From positions 11,382-75,381 of the forward strand of contig MKUZ01000031.1 of NCBI GenBank assembly GCA_001899065.1: DNA of 64,000 bases, read 5' to 3'. A model generated the notes under the pieces. That model was not told the origin of the DNA and ran no database searches. It was given only the letters and a program-made list of their open reading frames with translations. Of the stretch, positions 26,725 to 36,973 are shown one piece after another; position 1 is the stretch's first letter, and each line of letters begins with the position of its first letter. The translations under genes and the position numbers were made by a program. This DNA comes from Devosia sp. 66-22 (GTDB lineage: Bacteria > Pseudomonadota > Alphaproteobacteria > Rhizobiales > Devosiaceae).

Positions 26725-27669
26725 ATGATCGGTTTCATCACCAAGCGCCTGTTGACCGCCGTGGTCGTCCTGGCGATCGTGTCGCTGATCTCGTTCTCGC
26801 TCATGCAGCTGGTGCCAGGCGATCCGGCGGTGGTGCTGGCCGGCGTGGGAGCGACTGCCGACCAGGTCGAGGCCATTCGACAGGCCTATGGTCTCGACAT
26901 GCCCTTGCCGGTGCAAATCGGACGCTGGTATCTGGGCCTGCTGCATGGTGACCTCGGGCGTTCGGTGCTGATGGGCAGCCCCGTCACACAGGTCATCGCC
27001 GAGCGGCTGCCGGCGACATTGAGCCTCACCGCCATCGCATTCGCCATCAGCCTCGTGGTTGGTATTGCGGGCGGCATCCTCGCCGCGCTCAACCAGGATC
27101 GCTGGTTCGACAGGTTCATTCTGGCAAGCTCGGCCTTCGGCCTGTCGATCCCGAGCTTCTGGCTCGCCATCCTGCTGATCATTGTGTTTTCGGTCAATCT
27201 GACCTGGTTGCCCGCAGGTGGCTATGTGCCGCTCGGGCGGGACCCGCTGGGTTGGGCGATGAGCATGATCCTCCCGGCCTTCTCCCTGGCGTTGCTGCAG
27301 ATCGGCTATCTGGCGCGAATTACCCGCACGGCGCTGGTCGATGTCTTGTCGCAGGACTACATCCGAACCGCCGTCGCCAAGGGCATTCCGCACTGGCGGG
27401 TGGTGACGCGTCATGCGGTGCGCAATGCGCTGATCCCTGTCGTCACAGTGGTGGGCATCATCTTTTCACTGATGCTCTCGGGCTCGGTGGTCATCGAGAC
27501 AGTGTTCTCGATACCTGGTCTCGGCCGGCTGATGTCGTCGGCGATCATGTCGCGCGACTATCCAGTGATCCAGGGCACGTTGCTGGTCACGGCCGCCGCC
27601 TTCTCTCTGATTAACCTCCTCGTCGACATTATCTATGCCGTCGTCGATCCGCGGGTGAAGTATGACTGA
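26725..27669 (+). CDS. Dipeptide-type ABC transporter permease (DppB-like)
   Basis: Inner-membrane permease of 314 residues with six membrane segments. The first is at the N-terminus ([20 protein letters not shown]), followed by VPGDPAVVL and the EAA-type cytoplasmic loop [29 protein letters not shown] that contacts the ATPase, then [15 protein letters not shown], a DppB hallmark. The stop overlaps the start of the second permease (ATGACTGA), the normal layout. Confidence 0.95.
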   Translation: MIGFITKRLLTAVVVLAIVSLISFSLMQLVPGDPAVVLAGVGATADQVEAIRQAYGLDMPLPVQIGRWYLGLLHGDLGRSVLMGSPVTQVIAERLPATLSLTAIAFAISLVVGIAGGILAALNQDRWFDRFILASSAFGLSIPSFWLAILLIIVFSVNLTWLPAGGYVPLGRDPLGWAMSMILPAFSLALLQIGYLARITRTALVDVLSQDYIRTAVAKGIPHWRVVTRHAVRNALIPVVTVVGIIFSLMLSGSVVIETVFSIPGLGRLMSSAIMSRDYPVIQGTLLVTAAAFSLINLLVDIIYAVVDPRVKYD

Positions 27670-28527
27670 GCTCGCCGACGACAGCGGCGCACCGCGCTTC
27701 GCCAACTGGGCCGGCCGCAACTGGGCGCTGGTGCTCGGCCTCGTCATGGTCGGCAGCATCGTCGCGCTCGCCCTCCTCGCCGAAATCATCAGTCCGGCTT
27801 CGCCGACCCGCATGCGCATGGCGCAGGCGCGCTGCTGCCGCCCTCTGCCGAACATTGGTTCGGCACCGACAATCTGGGCCGCGATGTCGCGAGTCGGGTG
27901 TTCTACGGCACGCGCATCTCGCTGTTCATCGGGATTGCGACGGTGCTGCTCACCGGCATCGCTGGCACGTTACTCGGACTTGTCGCCGGCTATGTGCGCA
28001 CCCTCGACGGCGTGCTGATGCGCATCATGGATGGCTTCATGGCATTTCCCGCGCTGATGCTGGCGGTAGCGATCACGGCGACGCTGGGCCCATCCTCGAT
28101 CAATGCCGTAGTGGCGCTGGCCGCCGTCTACATTCCGCGCACGGCACGCGTGGTGCGGGCCTCGGCCCTTGTCGTGTCGCAATTGGACTATGTCGAATCG
28201 GCGCGCGTGCTGGGATGCAGCGAGAGCCGGATCCTCTGGCGTCATATCCTGCCCAACTGCCTCGGGCCACTGATCGTCCAACTCACTTTCGTATTCGCTT
28301 ATGCGGTGCTGTCCGAGGCGGCGCTGAGCTTCTTGGGCATGGGCACACCGCCACCGACGCCGACACTGGGCGCGGTCATCGCCGAAGGCCGCGACTATGT
28401 GCGCGAGGCGCCCTGGATCTGTCTGTTCCCAGGCCTAGCGCTCCTCATCTGCGTGCTCGGGCTCAACCTCATGGGCGATGGCTTACGCGACAGGTTCGAC
28501 CCGCGCCGTTCGGCAGGGGAGCCCTAG
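27662..28527 (+). pseudogene. Dipeptide-type ABC permease (DppC-like), frameshifted
   Basis: The frame starting at ATG 27662 gives MTELADD...[19 protein letters not shown] and then turns into non-homologous residues. From about 27831 the permease continues in the next frame ([28 protein letters not shown] and onward to [11 protein letters not shown]), including the EAA loop. The loss of one base near 27826-27832 explains the break; restored length is about 288 residues. Membrane segments and ATPase-contact loop are all present in the two pieces. It may be a true lesion or a sequence error, and it would inactivate the transporter if real. Confidence 0.85.
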
Positions 28528-28529
28528 GC

Positions 28530-30365
28530 ATGATGGACTTGCTGCGACAGGCCGCACCGATCCTCGCGGTCGAGGAGCTGTCGACGGACTTCCGGGTCAA
28601 TGATGCCTGGCGGCCGATCGTGCGCAACATCTCGCTCACCGTGGCGCCGAGTGAGACGGTGGCGATCGTTGGCGAATCGGGCTCGGGGAAAAGCGTCACT
28701 GCGCTGTCGGTGATGCGCCTGCTGCCGCGTGCCCTCAGCCGGATGCGCGGGCGCATCGTGCTCGACGATGTCGAGCTGACCTCGCTCGACGATGCTGCGA
28801 TGCGCCGCATTCGCGGCAATCGCATTGGAATGATCTTCCAGGAACCTATGACCAGCCTCAATCCGGTGCTGACAGTGGGTGTCCAGATCGCCGAAACGCT
28901 GATTGCGCATCGTGGCGTGTCGTCGGCCGCCGCCGAGGCCGAGGCGGTGCGACTGCTCGACCGGGTGCGGATCGCGAGTGCGGCCCGGCGCATCCACGAT
29001 CATCCGCACAGCTTTTCCGGCGGTATGCGCCAGCGCGTGATGATTGCCATGGCCATCGCCTGCAAGCCACGGCTGCTCATCGCCGACGAGCCGACTACCG
29101 CGCTCGACGTCACCATCCAGGCTCAGATCCTCGATCTGCTCAAGACTCTGCAGCAGGAAGAGGGGATGGGCCTCTTGTTTATCACCCATGATATGGGCGT
29201 CGTCGCCGAGATCGCCGACCGCACCATGGTGATGACCGGTGGCGAGGCGGTTGAAATGGGCGATGTCGGCACTCTCTTTGCCGCGCCGCAGCATCCCTAC
29301 ACGCGCAGCCTCCTCGCCTCGGTGCCGCGGCTCGGCTCGATGGCCGGTCACGCGCGGCCAATGCGCTTTCCCGCCATCGACCCGCGCAGCGGCGAGGTCG
29401 CGAGCCCGGTCGAGGCCGCCGATACGGTGGTCGCAGGAGGCCGGCCGCTGCTCGAGGTGAACAATCTCACCACCCGCTTCGATATCAGGAGCGGCGTGTT
29501 CGGCCGTCTCAGCGGCCGCGTCCATGCGGTCGAGGATGTGTCCTTCGCGGTCCATGCCGGCGAGACGCTGGCACTGGTGGGGGAGTCGGGCTGTGGCAAG
29601 TCGACGACCGGGCGTTCCATTCTGCGGCTTGTCGAGCCTCAAAGCGGCAGTATCCGGTTCGACGGCGGCGACATGCTGGCGCTCGATCGCTCACAACTGC
29701 GCCGCATGCGCCGCTCGATCCAGATGATCTCGCAGGACGCCTTCGCCAGCCTTAACCCGCGCCTTCGGGCCGGCGACGCGATTGCCGAGGGGCTGTTCGC
29801 CCACGGCCGTACCGATGCAGCCAGCATTCGCGAGCGGGTGAGCGAGCTGATGGTGCGCGTCGGTCTCAAGCCCGACATGGCGCGCCGGTTCCCGCATGAA
29901 TTTTCGGGCGGGCAGCGGCAGCGCATCTGCATCGCGCGGGCGCTGGCGCTCGATCCAAAGCTGATCGTCGCCGATGAATCGGTCTCGGCCCTCGATGTGT
30001 CGATCAAGGCGCAGGTGATCAACCTGCTGCTCGACCTGCAGGCGGGTCTCGGCCTCTCCTACCTCTTCATCTCGCACGACATGGCGGCGGTCGAGCGCAT
30101 CGCGCATCGCGTCGCGGTGATGTATCTGGGCGAGATTGTCGAGATCGGGCCACGCCACAAGGTCTTTGAGAACCCATCGCATCCCTACACGCGCAAACTG
30201 ATGGCCGCCGTTCCGGTGCCTGATCCTGCGCGCCGGGTGCAGGGCCGCCGCCGTGGCGGCGACGACGATATTGCGAGCCCGGTACGTGCGCCGGATTTCG
30301 TGCCGCCGGTGCGGCGCTACCGCGAAATATCGCCGGGTCACCTCGTACAGGAGTGGGCACCGTAA
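28530..30365 (+). CDS. Fused dipeptide-type ABC ATPase (DppD-DppF like)
   Basis: A 611-residue protein with two complete ABC domains. The first has Walker [10 protein letters not shown], signature FSGGMRQRV and Walker [13 protein letters not shown]; the second has [18 protein letters not shown] and [12 protein letters not shown], each followed by the oligopeptide C-terminal extension. Separate DppD and DppF proteins are more usual, but fusions like this occur in alphaproteobacteria. The long open frame upstream (from 27855) runs through the permease gene and is a shadow. The ATG at 28530 lies 2 bases after the permease stop. Confidence 0.95.
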   Translation: MMDLLRQAAPILAVEELSTDFRVNDAWRPIVRNISLTVAPSETVAIVGESGSGKSVTALSVMRLLPRALSRMRGRIVLDDVELTSLDDAAMRRIRGNRIGMIFQEPMTSLNPVLTVGVQIAETLIAHRGVSSAAAEAEAVRLLDRVRIASAARRIHDHPHSFSGGMRQRVMIAMAIACKPRLLIADEPTTALDVTIQAQILDLLKTLQQEEGMGLLFITHDMGVVAEIADRTMVMTGGEAVEMGDVGTLFAAPQHPYTRSLLASVPRLGSMAGHARPMRFPAIDPRSGEVASPVEAADTVVAGGRPLLEVNNLTTRFDIRSGVFGRLSGRVHAVEDVSFAVHAGETLALVGESGCGKSTTGRSILRLVEPQSGSIRFDGGDMLALDRSQLRRMRRSIQMISQDAFASLNPRLRAGDAIAEGLFAHGRTDAASIRERVSELMVRVGLKPDMARRFPHEFSGGQRQRICIARALALDPKLIVADESVSALDVSIKAQVINLLLDLQAGLGLSYLFISHDMAAVERIAHRVAVMYLGEIVEIGPRHKVFENPSHPYTRKLMAAVPVPDPARRVQGRRRGGDDDIASPVRAPDFVPPVRRYREISPGHLVQEWAP

Positions 30366-30494
30366 TGTCGGCCCGAGCGCGTGCCCGCGACCACCGGACG
30401 GCAATGAAGATGAAACCTCCTTCCCCCTGAGCAAGACCTGCGGACCTCGTGGTCCTCACCCAGATACTCAAACCAAGTAAAGATTGGTTTTCGG

Positions 30495-32581
30495 ATGAGC
30501 GGACTTCGCATCGGTATCGACATCGGCGGTACCTTCACGGACATCGTTGCCGCCCGCAACGGGCGTGTGGTGGGCACGGTGAAGCTGCCCTCCACGCCGG
30601 GCGATTACAGCCTCGCCATCGCAGAGGGGGTAGGGCGCCTGCTGCAGGACATTGCTACGCCGCCCAACGCCGTTGAAACGGTGATCCACGGCACGACGGT
30701 GGCCACGAATGCGATCCTCGAAGGTCGCGGTGCGCGAACCCTTCTCCTGACCACGCGTGGCTTCCGCGACGTGCTTGAACTGCGCCGCATCCGCACGCCC
30801 GAGCTCTACAATCTAAACTACACGCCGCCGCGCCCGCTGGTGCCGCGGCGGCACCGTCTCGAGATCACGGAGCGGCTGGGCGCCGCCGGCGAAGTGCTGG
30901 TGCCGCTCGTGGAGGCGGACATCGATGCGGCAATCGCGCGCTGTATCGTCGAACGGGCCGAGGCGGTCGCGATCTGCCTGCTGCATTCCTATGTGAACCC
31001 GGCCCACGAAGAGATCATCGCGCGGCGCCTGCGCGTGGCGCTCGGCACCGATGTGTTCGTCACGGCGTCGCATGAAATCCTGCCGGAAATCCGCGAGTAT
31101 GAGCGGACGAGCACCACGGTGATCAACGCCTATGTCGGCCCCGTAGTGAGCCGCTACCTGACGCAGCTGGTGGGCGTGCTCAAGCGGCTCGGCATCGACG
31201 CGCCGGTGCGCATCATGCAGTCGAATGGCGGTACGCTCGGTCTCGAAGCCGTACTGCGCGCGCCGGCGACGATTATCGAGTCCGGTCCGGCCGCTGGCGT
31301 GGTGGCGGGTGCCAGCGTGGCCACCGCCATGGCGCTCGATACTGTCATCACCGTCGATATGGGCGGCACGACCGCCAAGGCGTCGCTGGTCGATGCGGGC
31401 ACCATACTGCGCACAAGCGAGTACGAAGTCGGTGCGGGCATCAATCTATCGAGCCAATTGGTCAAGGGCCGCGGACACGCATTGCGTCTGCCGGTGGTCG
31501 ATATCTCCGAAATCGGCGCGGGCGGTGGCAGCCTGGCGCGGCTCGATGCCAGCGGGCGTCTGCTGGTCGGCCCGGAAAGTGCCGGCGCCGCACCGGGGCC
31601 GGTCGCTTACGGACGCGGCGGCACCAATGCCACGCTAACCGATGCGATGGTGACGTTGGGCTATCTGAGCCCGGTTGCTATTGCCGGCGGCACCGTGCCC
31701 ATCGATGCGCCGGGCGCAACGCGGGCGGTGGCCGAGCAGATCGCCGCTGGGCTGCGCCGGCCGGTGCGGGATGCGGCTTTCGGCATCTATCGCATTGCCG
31801 GCGCCGTGATGACGCGCGCGGTCAAGGCTGTCACCACCATGCGCGGCCGCGATCCACGCAGTGCCGCCCTTGTCTCGTTCGGCGGCAATGGGTCGCTGAT
31901 GGCACCGCTGATCGCCGACGAACTGTCGATCGACACCATCGTCATCCCAGCGCTGCCCGGTGTGTTCAGCCCTGTGGCCTGTTGATCGCGCCCAATGAGC
32001 GGCAGTTGTCGCAAACCTATTTCCGGCCCCTGCAGACATTGGACGGCGAGTCGGTGCAGGCGCTGCTCGCCGGCCTCGCACAGCGCGCGGTGGACGAACT
32101 GGTGGCGGATGGTGCCGACGCGGCGGCCATCCGCACCGAATACTCCGCCGATCTGCGCTACAAGGGCCAGGCCTATGAACTGACCGTCGCCCTGCCGGAC
32201 GACGCGCCCGACAATCTCGTTGCCACCATGGCCGAGCAGTTCCACCAGCAGCATGGACAGGCGTTCGGCCACAGTTCACCCGCCGATCCGGTCGATCTGG
32301 TGAGCCTGCGCGTCATGGCGCGCGAGATGGACGGCGATCTGTCGGCACCGCAGGTCGAGCCCGATGATTCCACACCCTCGATGCCCAGCCGCATGGCCTT
32401 CTTCGGCGAGGATGGCGATGTCGAAACCACCGTCATCAGTCGCTTGACGCTGGCGCGCAGCGGAACGCTCGTCGGTCCGCTGATCGTCGAGGAATATGAC
32501 GCGACGACGCTGGTACCGCCCGGCTGGACTGCCCGGCTGGGGGCATCTGCAAGCATTATTCTCGAGAGGCAAACGGCATGA
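30495..32581 (+). pseudogene. hyuA: Hydantoinase/oxoprolinase subunit A (HyuA-like), frameshifted
   Basis: ATP-dependent cleavage of cyclic amides (5-oxoproline, N-methylhydantoin). The first 490 residues (30495 to about 31975) include GIDIGGTFTDIVA, TTVATNAILEGRGA, the actin-like VDMGGTTAKASLVDAG and GAGGGSLARLDASG. The frame then breaks at GVFSPVA. The remainder (APNERQLSQTYFRPL to the end at 32581) continues in the next frame. Adding one base near 31975 restores SPVGLLIAPNE and a protein of about 695 residues, the family length. The stop overlaps the hyuB start by 4 bases. Confidence 0.87.
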
Positions 32582-32751
32582 ACGCGATCGACCCCATCAC
32601 TCTCGAAGTAATCAAGAACAAGCTCGATTCCATCGCCGACCAGATTGCTTTGGTGTTGATGCGCAGCGCCTATTCGCCCATCGTCCGGGACTCGCTCGAC
32701 TATTCGACCGCGGTCTGCGACCGAAATGGGCGCTTCGTGGCGCAGGGCACT
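32578..32751 (+). pseudogene. hyuB: Hydantoinase/oxoprolinase subunit B (HyuB-like), only first 58 codons left
   Basis: The start is unmistakable HyuB: DPITLEVIKNKLDSIADQIA, RSAYSPIVRDSLDYSTAVCD and GRFVAQGT. At codon 58 (base about 32750) homology stops, and the same bases continue in another frame as the C-terminal half of a phytanoyl-CoA dioxygenase. The missing part is about 500 residues. The hyuB frame itself runs on to a stop at 32856 with no homologous sequence. This is a deletion or rearrangement junction, or an assembly join. Confidence 0.88.
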
Positions 32752-33247
32752 GATCGGCGAAGAGACCTATCTCTACAGCCACAAGATGACGATGAAGCAG
32801 CCGCGCGAAGGCGGCGCATGGGAGTGGCACCAGGACTTCGCCTATTGGTACAATAATGGCTGCCTGTCACCCGACATGCTCTCCATCTGGATCGCGCTCG
32901 ACAAGTCCAACAAGGCCAATGGTTGCCTCCAGGTGCTGAAGGGCTCGCATACGCTGGGCCGTCTCGACCATGTGCGTGAAGACGGCCAGACCAATGCCAG
33001 CTCGACCTACATGGCCGAGGCGCTCAAGCGCTTCGAGCACATCTATGTCGAGATGGAACCCGGCGACGGTCTCGTGTTCCACGGCAATCTGCTGCACCGC
33101 TCGGACGCCAACAACAGCGACACATACCGCTGGGGCTACATCTGCTCGTACAATTCGGTCGCCAATGCGCCGTTCATGCGGGTGCGCGACTACGGCAATT
33201 ACGAGCCGCTCAAGATCGTGCCCGCAGGCAGCTTCGTAACCGCTTGA
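32750..33247 (+). pseudogene. Phytanoyl-CoA dioxygenase (PhyH) family protein, N-terminally truncated
   Basis: Non-haem Fe(II)/2-oxoglutarate dioxygenase remnant of about 165 residues. It keeps the first metal motif in WEWHQDFAYWYNNGCL (His-x-Asp), LQVLKGSHTLGRLDH, and the distal metal His in GLVFHGNLLHRSDANNS. The N-terminal third is replaced by hyuB sequence. The only in-frame ATG (32726) lies inside hyuB and has no ribosome-binding site. Its neighbours (ribose-type transporter, ribokinase) suggest that it once belonged to the downstream operon. Confidence 0.85.
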
Positions 33248-33322
33248 CGCTACACTGATCTGATCCGGCTGCCTCGGGAGGAGGCGGCCGGGACAGCGAG
33301 ACGACGCCAGAGGAGGGCGAGT

Positions 33323-34342
33323 ATGGACGAGCAAATGGCCGTGAAGGCTGCCGCGGGAGGGGCGCCCTCAAGGATGAGGCGGTTCAGGCTGGGACGCGAA
33401 TTCGGCGTCTTCGTAGCGCTGGTCGTCCTGTGCGTCGCCCTCACTCTGCTCAATGACCGGTTTCTGACGCCGACCAATCTGCTCAATATCGGCCGCCAGG
33501 TCTCGCTGATGGGCATCATGGCTGTCGGCATGACGTTCGTTCTGGTGTCGGGCGAGGTCGACCTGTCGGTCGGCTCCACCTATGGCCTGTGCGGCATCGC
33601 CGTGGGCGTGCTGCTGGTGGCGGGCTATCCGCTGGCCCTTGCGATCGCGGCCGGCCTCGTGCTCGGCGCGGGCATCGGCCTCATCAACGGCGTGCTGTCC
33701 ACCTATCTGCGTGTGCCGTCGCTGATTGCGACGCTGGGCACGCTCAGCATGGTCCGCGGCGCAGCGCTCATCCTCACCGACGGCAAGCCCGTCACGGTCA
33801 ATGCGCGCAACGGCGTGGGCGAGGCCGATCTCGCAATGTTCGAGTTTCTCGGCCAGGGCAAGGTGCTCGGTATTCCCATGCAGCTCGCCTTCTTCATCGT
33901 CATCGCGCTCGCCGGCTGGTTCCTGCTCTCGCGCACCAGCTTCGGCTTCCGCATCTTCGCGGTGGGCGGCAGCGCCAAGGCGGCGCGCGTCTCGGGCATC
34001 AATGTCGCCTCGGTCAAGATCTGGGCGCTGACGCTGATGGGGACGCTCGCCGCGCTCGCCGGCACGCTCAGCCTCGCCTTCCTGCCCAGCGGCCAGGCCG
34101 GCCGCATGGGCCTCGGGCTCGAGCTCGACGTCATTGCCGCAACCATCGTGGGCGGCACGACGCTAGCGGGCGGCGAAGGCACAATTCTTGGAACAGTGCT
34201 CGGCGTGCTGATCATCGGCGTGCTGCGCAACGGCCTGGTACTGACGGGCGTGTCGCCCTTCGCCCAGGAATTCTTGATCGGACTCGTCATCGTCGTGGCG
34301 GTTGCCATCGACAAGTGGAGCACCTCATCCAAGTCGAACTAA
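33323..34342 (+). CDS. Ribose-type (CUT2) ABC sugar permease
   Basis: Inner-membrane permease of 339 residues, RbsC family, with about 8-10 membrane segments. Seen are MGIMAVGMTFVLVSGEVDLSVGS (the RbsC hallmark with its charged GxxDLSVG), RVPSLIATLGTLSMVRG, and AATIVGGTTLAGGEGTILGTVLGVLIIG near the C-terminus. It is followed by the cognate binding protein and ATPase. Its natural promoter is not obvious, because the upstream dioxygenase gene is truncated at the hyuB junction. Confidence 0.94.
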   Translation: MDEQMAVKAAAGGAPSRMRRFRLGREFGVFVALVVLCVALTLLNDRFLTPTNLLNIGRQVSLMGIMAVGMTFVLVSGEVDLSVGSTYGLCGIAVGVLLVAGYPLALAIAAGLVLGAGIGLINGVLSTYLRVPSLIATLGTLSMVRGAALILTDGKPVTVNARNGVGEADLAMFEFLGQGKVLGIPMQLAFFIVIALAGWFLLSRTSFGFRIFAVGGSAKAARVSGINVASVKIWALTLMGTLAALAGTLSLAFLPSGQAGRMGLGLELDVIAATIVGGTTLAGGEGTILGTVLGVLIIGVLRNGLVLTGVSPFAQEFLIGLVIVVAVAIDKWSTSSKSN

Positions 34343-34386
34343 CCGGGCTCAACCGGCCCACAAAGGTCAACAGGGAGAAGACCAAA

Positions 34387-35358
34387 ATGAGACGACTCGT
34401 TACACAGCTTGCCGCTGCCGCGGCCTGCATCGCCGGAACGGCAGGTGGCGCCCTCGCCGAGCCGGTCAACATCTCGGACTTCAATCTCAATCCGCGCATC
34501 GCGGCCAAGATCGCCGCGGGAGAAGAGCTCAACATCTATGTGAGCTATCCGGACGTCTCGAACGAGTTCGCGCCGTTCGTCCTCGAAGGCGTGGCCCGCG
34601 CCGATGCGATGGACGGGATTACCGCTACAGTCATCGGTCCCGTCGGTCCCGACGCCGACCTCCAGATCGACCAGATCGAAACGCTGCTCGACACCATGGA
34701 CGGGCTCGCCATCGCCTCGGTCTCGACCGACGCCCTGGCGCCGCTCCTCAACCGGATGATCGACGAGGGTATTCCGGTCATCGCCTACAACACCGACAAT
34801 CCGGCGAGCAAGCGCCTGGTGTTCGCCGGGCAGGATCTGGTGCAGTCGGGCCGCGAAGCCGGCAAGCTGATGGGCGAAGTGCTCGGCAAGGGCAAGGTGA
34901 TCATCACAACGCTCAACGCTGCCGCGCAGTGGTCGCTCGACCGCGAGCAGGGCGCCCGCGAAGGCCTCGCCGCATTCCCCGATATCGAAGTGGTGAGCAC
35001 GCTCAACACCGGTACCGAACCGCAGGAAATCTACGGCGCCATCGAGAACGCCATGCTGGCCAATCCCGATGTCACCGGCATCCTGTCGCTCGAATGCTGC
35101 TCCACCCCGGCCGCCGGCACGTGGGTTGAGCGCAACGATGCCAAGGGTCGCGTCCATGTCGTGGGCTTCGACCTGCTCGACCTCACCGTCGATCACATCG
35201 CCGACGGCTACATCGATGCCACCATCGACCAGGACCCCGAACGGCAGGGCTTCGAGGCGGTCAACCTCCTCGCTCAGTTCCTCCACGGCGAGACCATCGA
35301 CGACATCGATACTGGCGTGAAGATCTATACGTCGGCCAATATCGACGAGTTGAAGTAA
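34387..35358 (+). CDS. Ribose-type ABC sugar-binding protein
   Basis: Periplasmic binding protein (RbsB/peripla_BP_4 type) of 323 residues. ATG 34387 has AGGGAGA upstream and begins a clear signal peptide (residues 1-24, TAGGALAEP). The core includes NIYVSYPDVSNEFAPFVLEG, GIPVIAYNTDNPASKRLVFAGQDLVQSG and VVGFDLLDLTVDHIADGYI. The frame stays open upstream through the permease, but that part is a shadow. The ligand is probably a pentose or deoxypentose, judging from ribokinase, RbsD and DeoC downstream. A 12-bp stem-loop follows. Confidence 0.93.
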   Translation: MRRLVTQLAAAAACIAGTAGGALAEPVNISDFNLNPRIAAKIAAGEELNIYVSYPDVSNEFAPFVLEGVARADAMDGITATVIGPVGPDADLQIDQIETLLDTMDGLAIASVSTDALAPLLNRMIDEGIPVIAYNTDNPASKRLVFAGQDLVQSGREAGKLMGEVLGKGKVIITTLNAAAQWSLDREQGAREGLAAFPDIEVVSTLNTGTEPQEIYGAIENAMLANPDVTGILSLECCSTPAAGTWVERNDAKGRVHVVGFDLLDLTVDHIADGYIDATIDQDPERQGFEAVNLLAQFLHGETIDDIDTGVKIYTSANIDELK

Positions 35359-35367
35359 GCCAAGCCA

Positions 35368-35402
35368 CACCGCCATGGCCGCTCCCGGCAGCCATGGCGG
35401 TG
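35368..35402 (+). other. Intercistronic 12-bp stem-loop after sugar-binding-protein gene
   Basis: CACCGCCATGGC (35368-35379) and GCCATGGCGGTG (35391-35402) are perfect complements around an 11-base loop, 10 bases after the binding-protein stop. No U-tract follows. An ATG at 35375 inside the stem would give a longer ATPase, but placing the start downstream at 35432 leaves the hairpin untranslated. Confidence 0.75.
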
Positions 35403-35431
35403 CTCCTGCCACCCAAGCGCGCGGACGATTC

Positions 35432-36958
35432 ATGCAGCAGCCACCGCTGATCGAGATCCGGAACGTGGGGAAGACATTCCCCGGCGTCCAGGCGCTGAAC
35501 GGCGTGTCGCTGACGCTGCGCGCCGGCGAGGTTCACGCCGTCATCGGCGAGAATGGCGCCGGCAAATCCACGCTGATGAACATGCTGGCCGGCGAGCTGC
35601 TGCCCGATACGGGGTCGATCCTGGTCGCCGGCGAAGACGTCCGCCTCAGCAGCCCGCTCAAGAGCAAGGCGCTCGGCATCAATGTCGTGTTCCAGGAACT
35701 ATCGCTCTGCCACAATCTCACCGTGGGCGAGAATGTGATGATGCAGGGCCTGGCGCGCACGCCCGGCCTCGGGCTGATCAGCCGCAGCCGGGCCTCGCGC
35801 GAGGCCACGCGGCTCCTCACCCAGCTCGGTCTTGGCGATCTCGATCCGACGACGCCCGTGCACGAGCTCACCATCGCGCAGATGCAGCTGATCGAGATCG
35901 CGCGGGCCATTTCGCAGGATCTGCGGGTGCTGGTGCTCGATGAGCCCAATTCGGCGCTGTCGCCGCATGAAACGGCGCGGATGCTGCAGATCATCCGCGC
36001 GCTGCGCGCCGATGGCGTTGCGATCGTCTATGTCTCGCACAACCTCGATGAGGTTCGCTCCATCGCCGATCGCATCACCGTGCTGCGCGATGGCCAGCAC
36101 GTCACCACCATGGACAATGACCAGTCCGTCACCGTCGACCGGCTGGTGTCGGCAATGGTCGGGCGCGACCTTGCCGCGGTCCAGCAATATGCGCTGGTCG
36201 CGCCGGCCGTCGAGGCCACGCGACCGGTCCTTGCGGTGCACCAGCTCGCGGTGCCCGGGCAGATCGCGCGGATGTCGTTCGAGCTCTATCCCGGGGAAAT
36301 TCTCGGCGTCGCCGGCATGCCCAATTCCGGCAAGGACAGCCTGTCCGATGCGCTGTTCGGCCTTATCCCGCGCGGCGGCACCGTCGAGATCGACGGCGCA
36401 CCCGTCCCGCCCGAAAATCCCGGCAGCGCCATAGCCAGCGGCATGGCGCTGATCCCGGCCGATCGCCGGCGCGGCGGTGCCCTCCTGCTGATGAGCGTGG
36501 CGCACAACGTCGTGTCGGCCTCGCTCGCCGCCTTCTCGGTCGGCGGCATCCTGCGGCAGGGCGCCATCGCCCGCACCACCAACGACTATGTCGACAAGCT
36601 CGACATCCGCATCAGCGACGTCCTGCAGCGCATCGGCACCCTGAGCGGCGGCAATCAGCAGAAGGCCATCCTCGCGCGGGGCCTCGTGACCAAACCCAAG
36701 GTGCTTATCCTGCACGAGCCGACGCGCGGCATCGATGTGGGCGCCAAGGAGGAAATCTATGCCATCCTCGCTGCGCTTGCCTCCGAGGGCATGGCGGTGA
36801 TGATGATCTCGTCCGAACTGCCCGAGATCGTGCTGCACTCGAGCCGTGTGCTGGTGATGGAGCGGGGCCGCGTCGCCGCCACCTTCCGGGGGGCCGAGAT
36901 CACCGAGGAGGCCATCATGCAGGCGGCGCTCGGTCAGCTCGCCGTGGCGGCCGAGTAG
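35432..36958 (+). CDS. Ribose-type ABC ATPase with two ABC domains (RbsA-like)
   Basis: A 508-residue tandem ATPase. The N-terminal domain has Walker A GENGAGKST, a modified signature (HELTIAQMQLIEIAR in place of LSxGQ) and Walker B VLVLDEPNSALS. The C-terminal domain lacks a normal Walker A (GMPNSGKDS) but has LSGGNQQKAILARGL and ILHEPTRGIDVGAK. This asymmetry is normal for RbsA-type proteins. ATG 35432 begins right before the first beta strand (LIEIRNVGKTFPGVQAL). It is followed 15 bases later by the ribokinase gene. Confidence 0.92.
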   Translation: MQQPPLIEIRNVGKTFPGVQALNGVSLTLRAGEVHAVIGENGAGKSTLMNMLAGELLPDTGSILVAGEDVRLSSPLKSKALGINVVFQELSLCHNLTVGENVMMQGLARTPGLGLISRSRASREATRLLTQLGLGDLDPTTPVHELTIAQMQLIEIARAISQDLRVLVLDEPNSALSPHETARMLQIIRALRADGVAIVYVSHNLDEVRSIADRITVLRDGQHVTTMDNDQSVTVDRLVSAMVGRDLAAVQQYALVAPAVEATRPVLAVHQLAVPGQIARMSFELYPGEILGVAGMPNSGKDSLSDALFGLIPRGGTVEIDGAPVPPENPGSAIASGMALIPADRRRGGALLLMSVAHNVVSASLAAFSVGGILRQGAIARTTNDYVDKLDIRISDVLQRIGTLSGGNQQKAILARGLVTKPKVLILHEPTRGIDVGAKEEIYAILAALASEGMAVMMISSELPEIVLHSSRVLVMERGRVAATFRGAEITEEAIMQAALGQLAVAAE

Positions 36959-36973
36959 CGGGGAGCAGTTCCG

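Noticed and set aside
27855-28529. N-terminal extension of the fused ATPase through the permease gene
   Set aside because: The frame is open by chance; the permease homology lies in another frame and the ATPase start at 28530 is directly before the first ABC strand.
33589-34386. Upstream extension of the ribose-type binding protein
   Set aside because: A clear signal peptide and ribosome-binding site define the start at 34387; the extension is a shadow of the permease.
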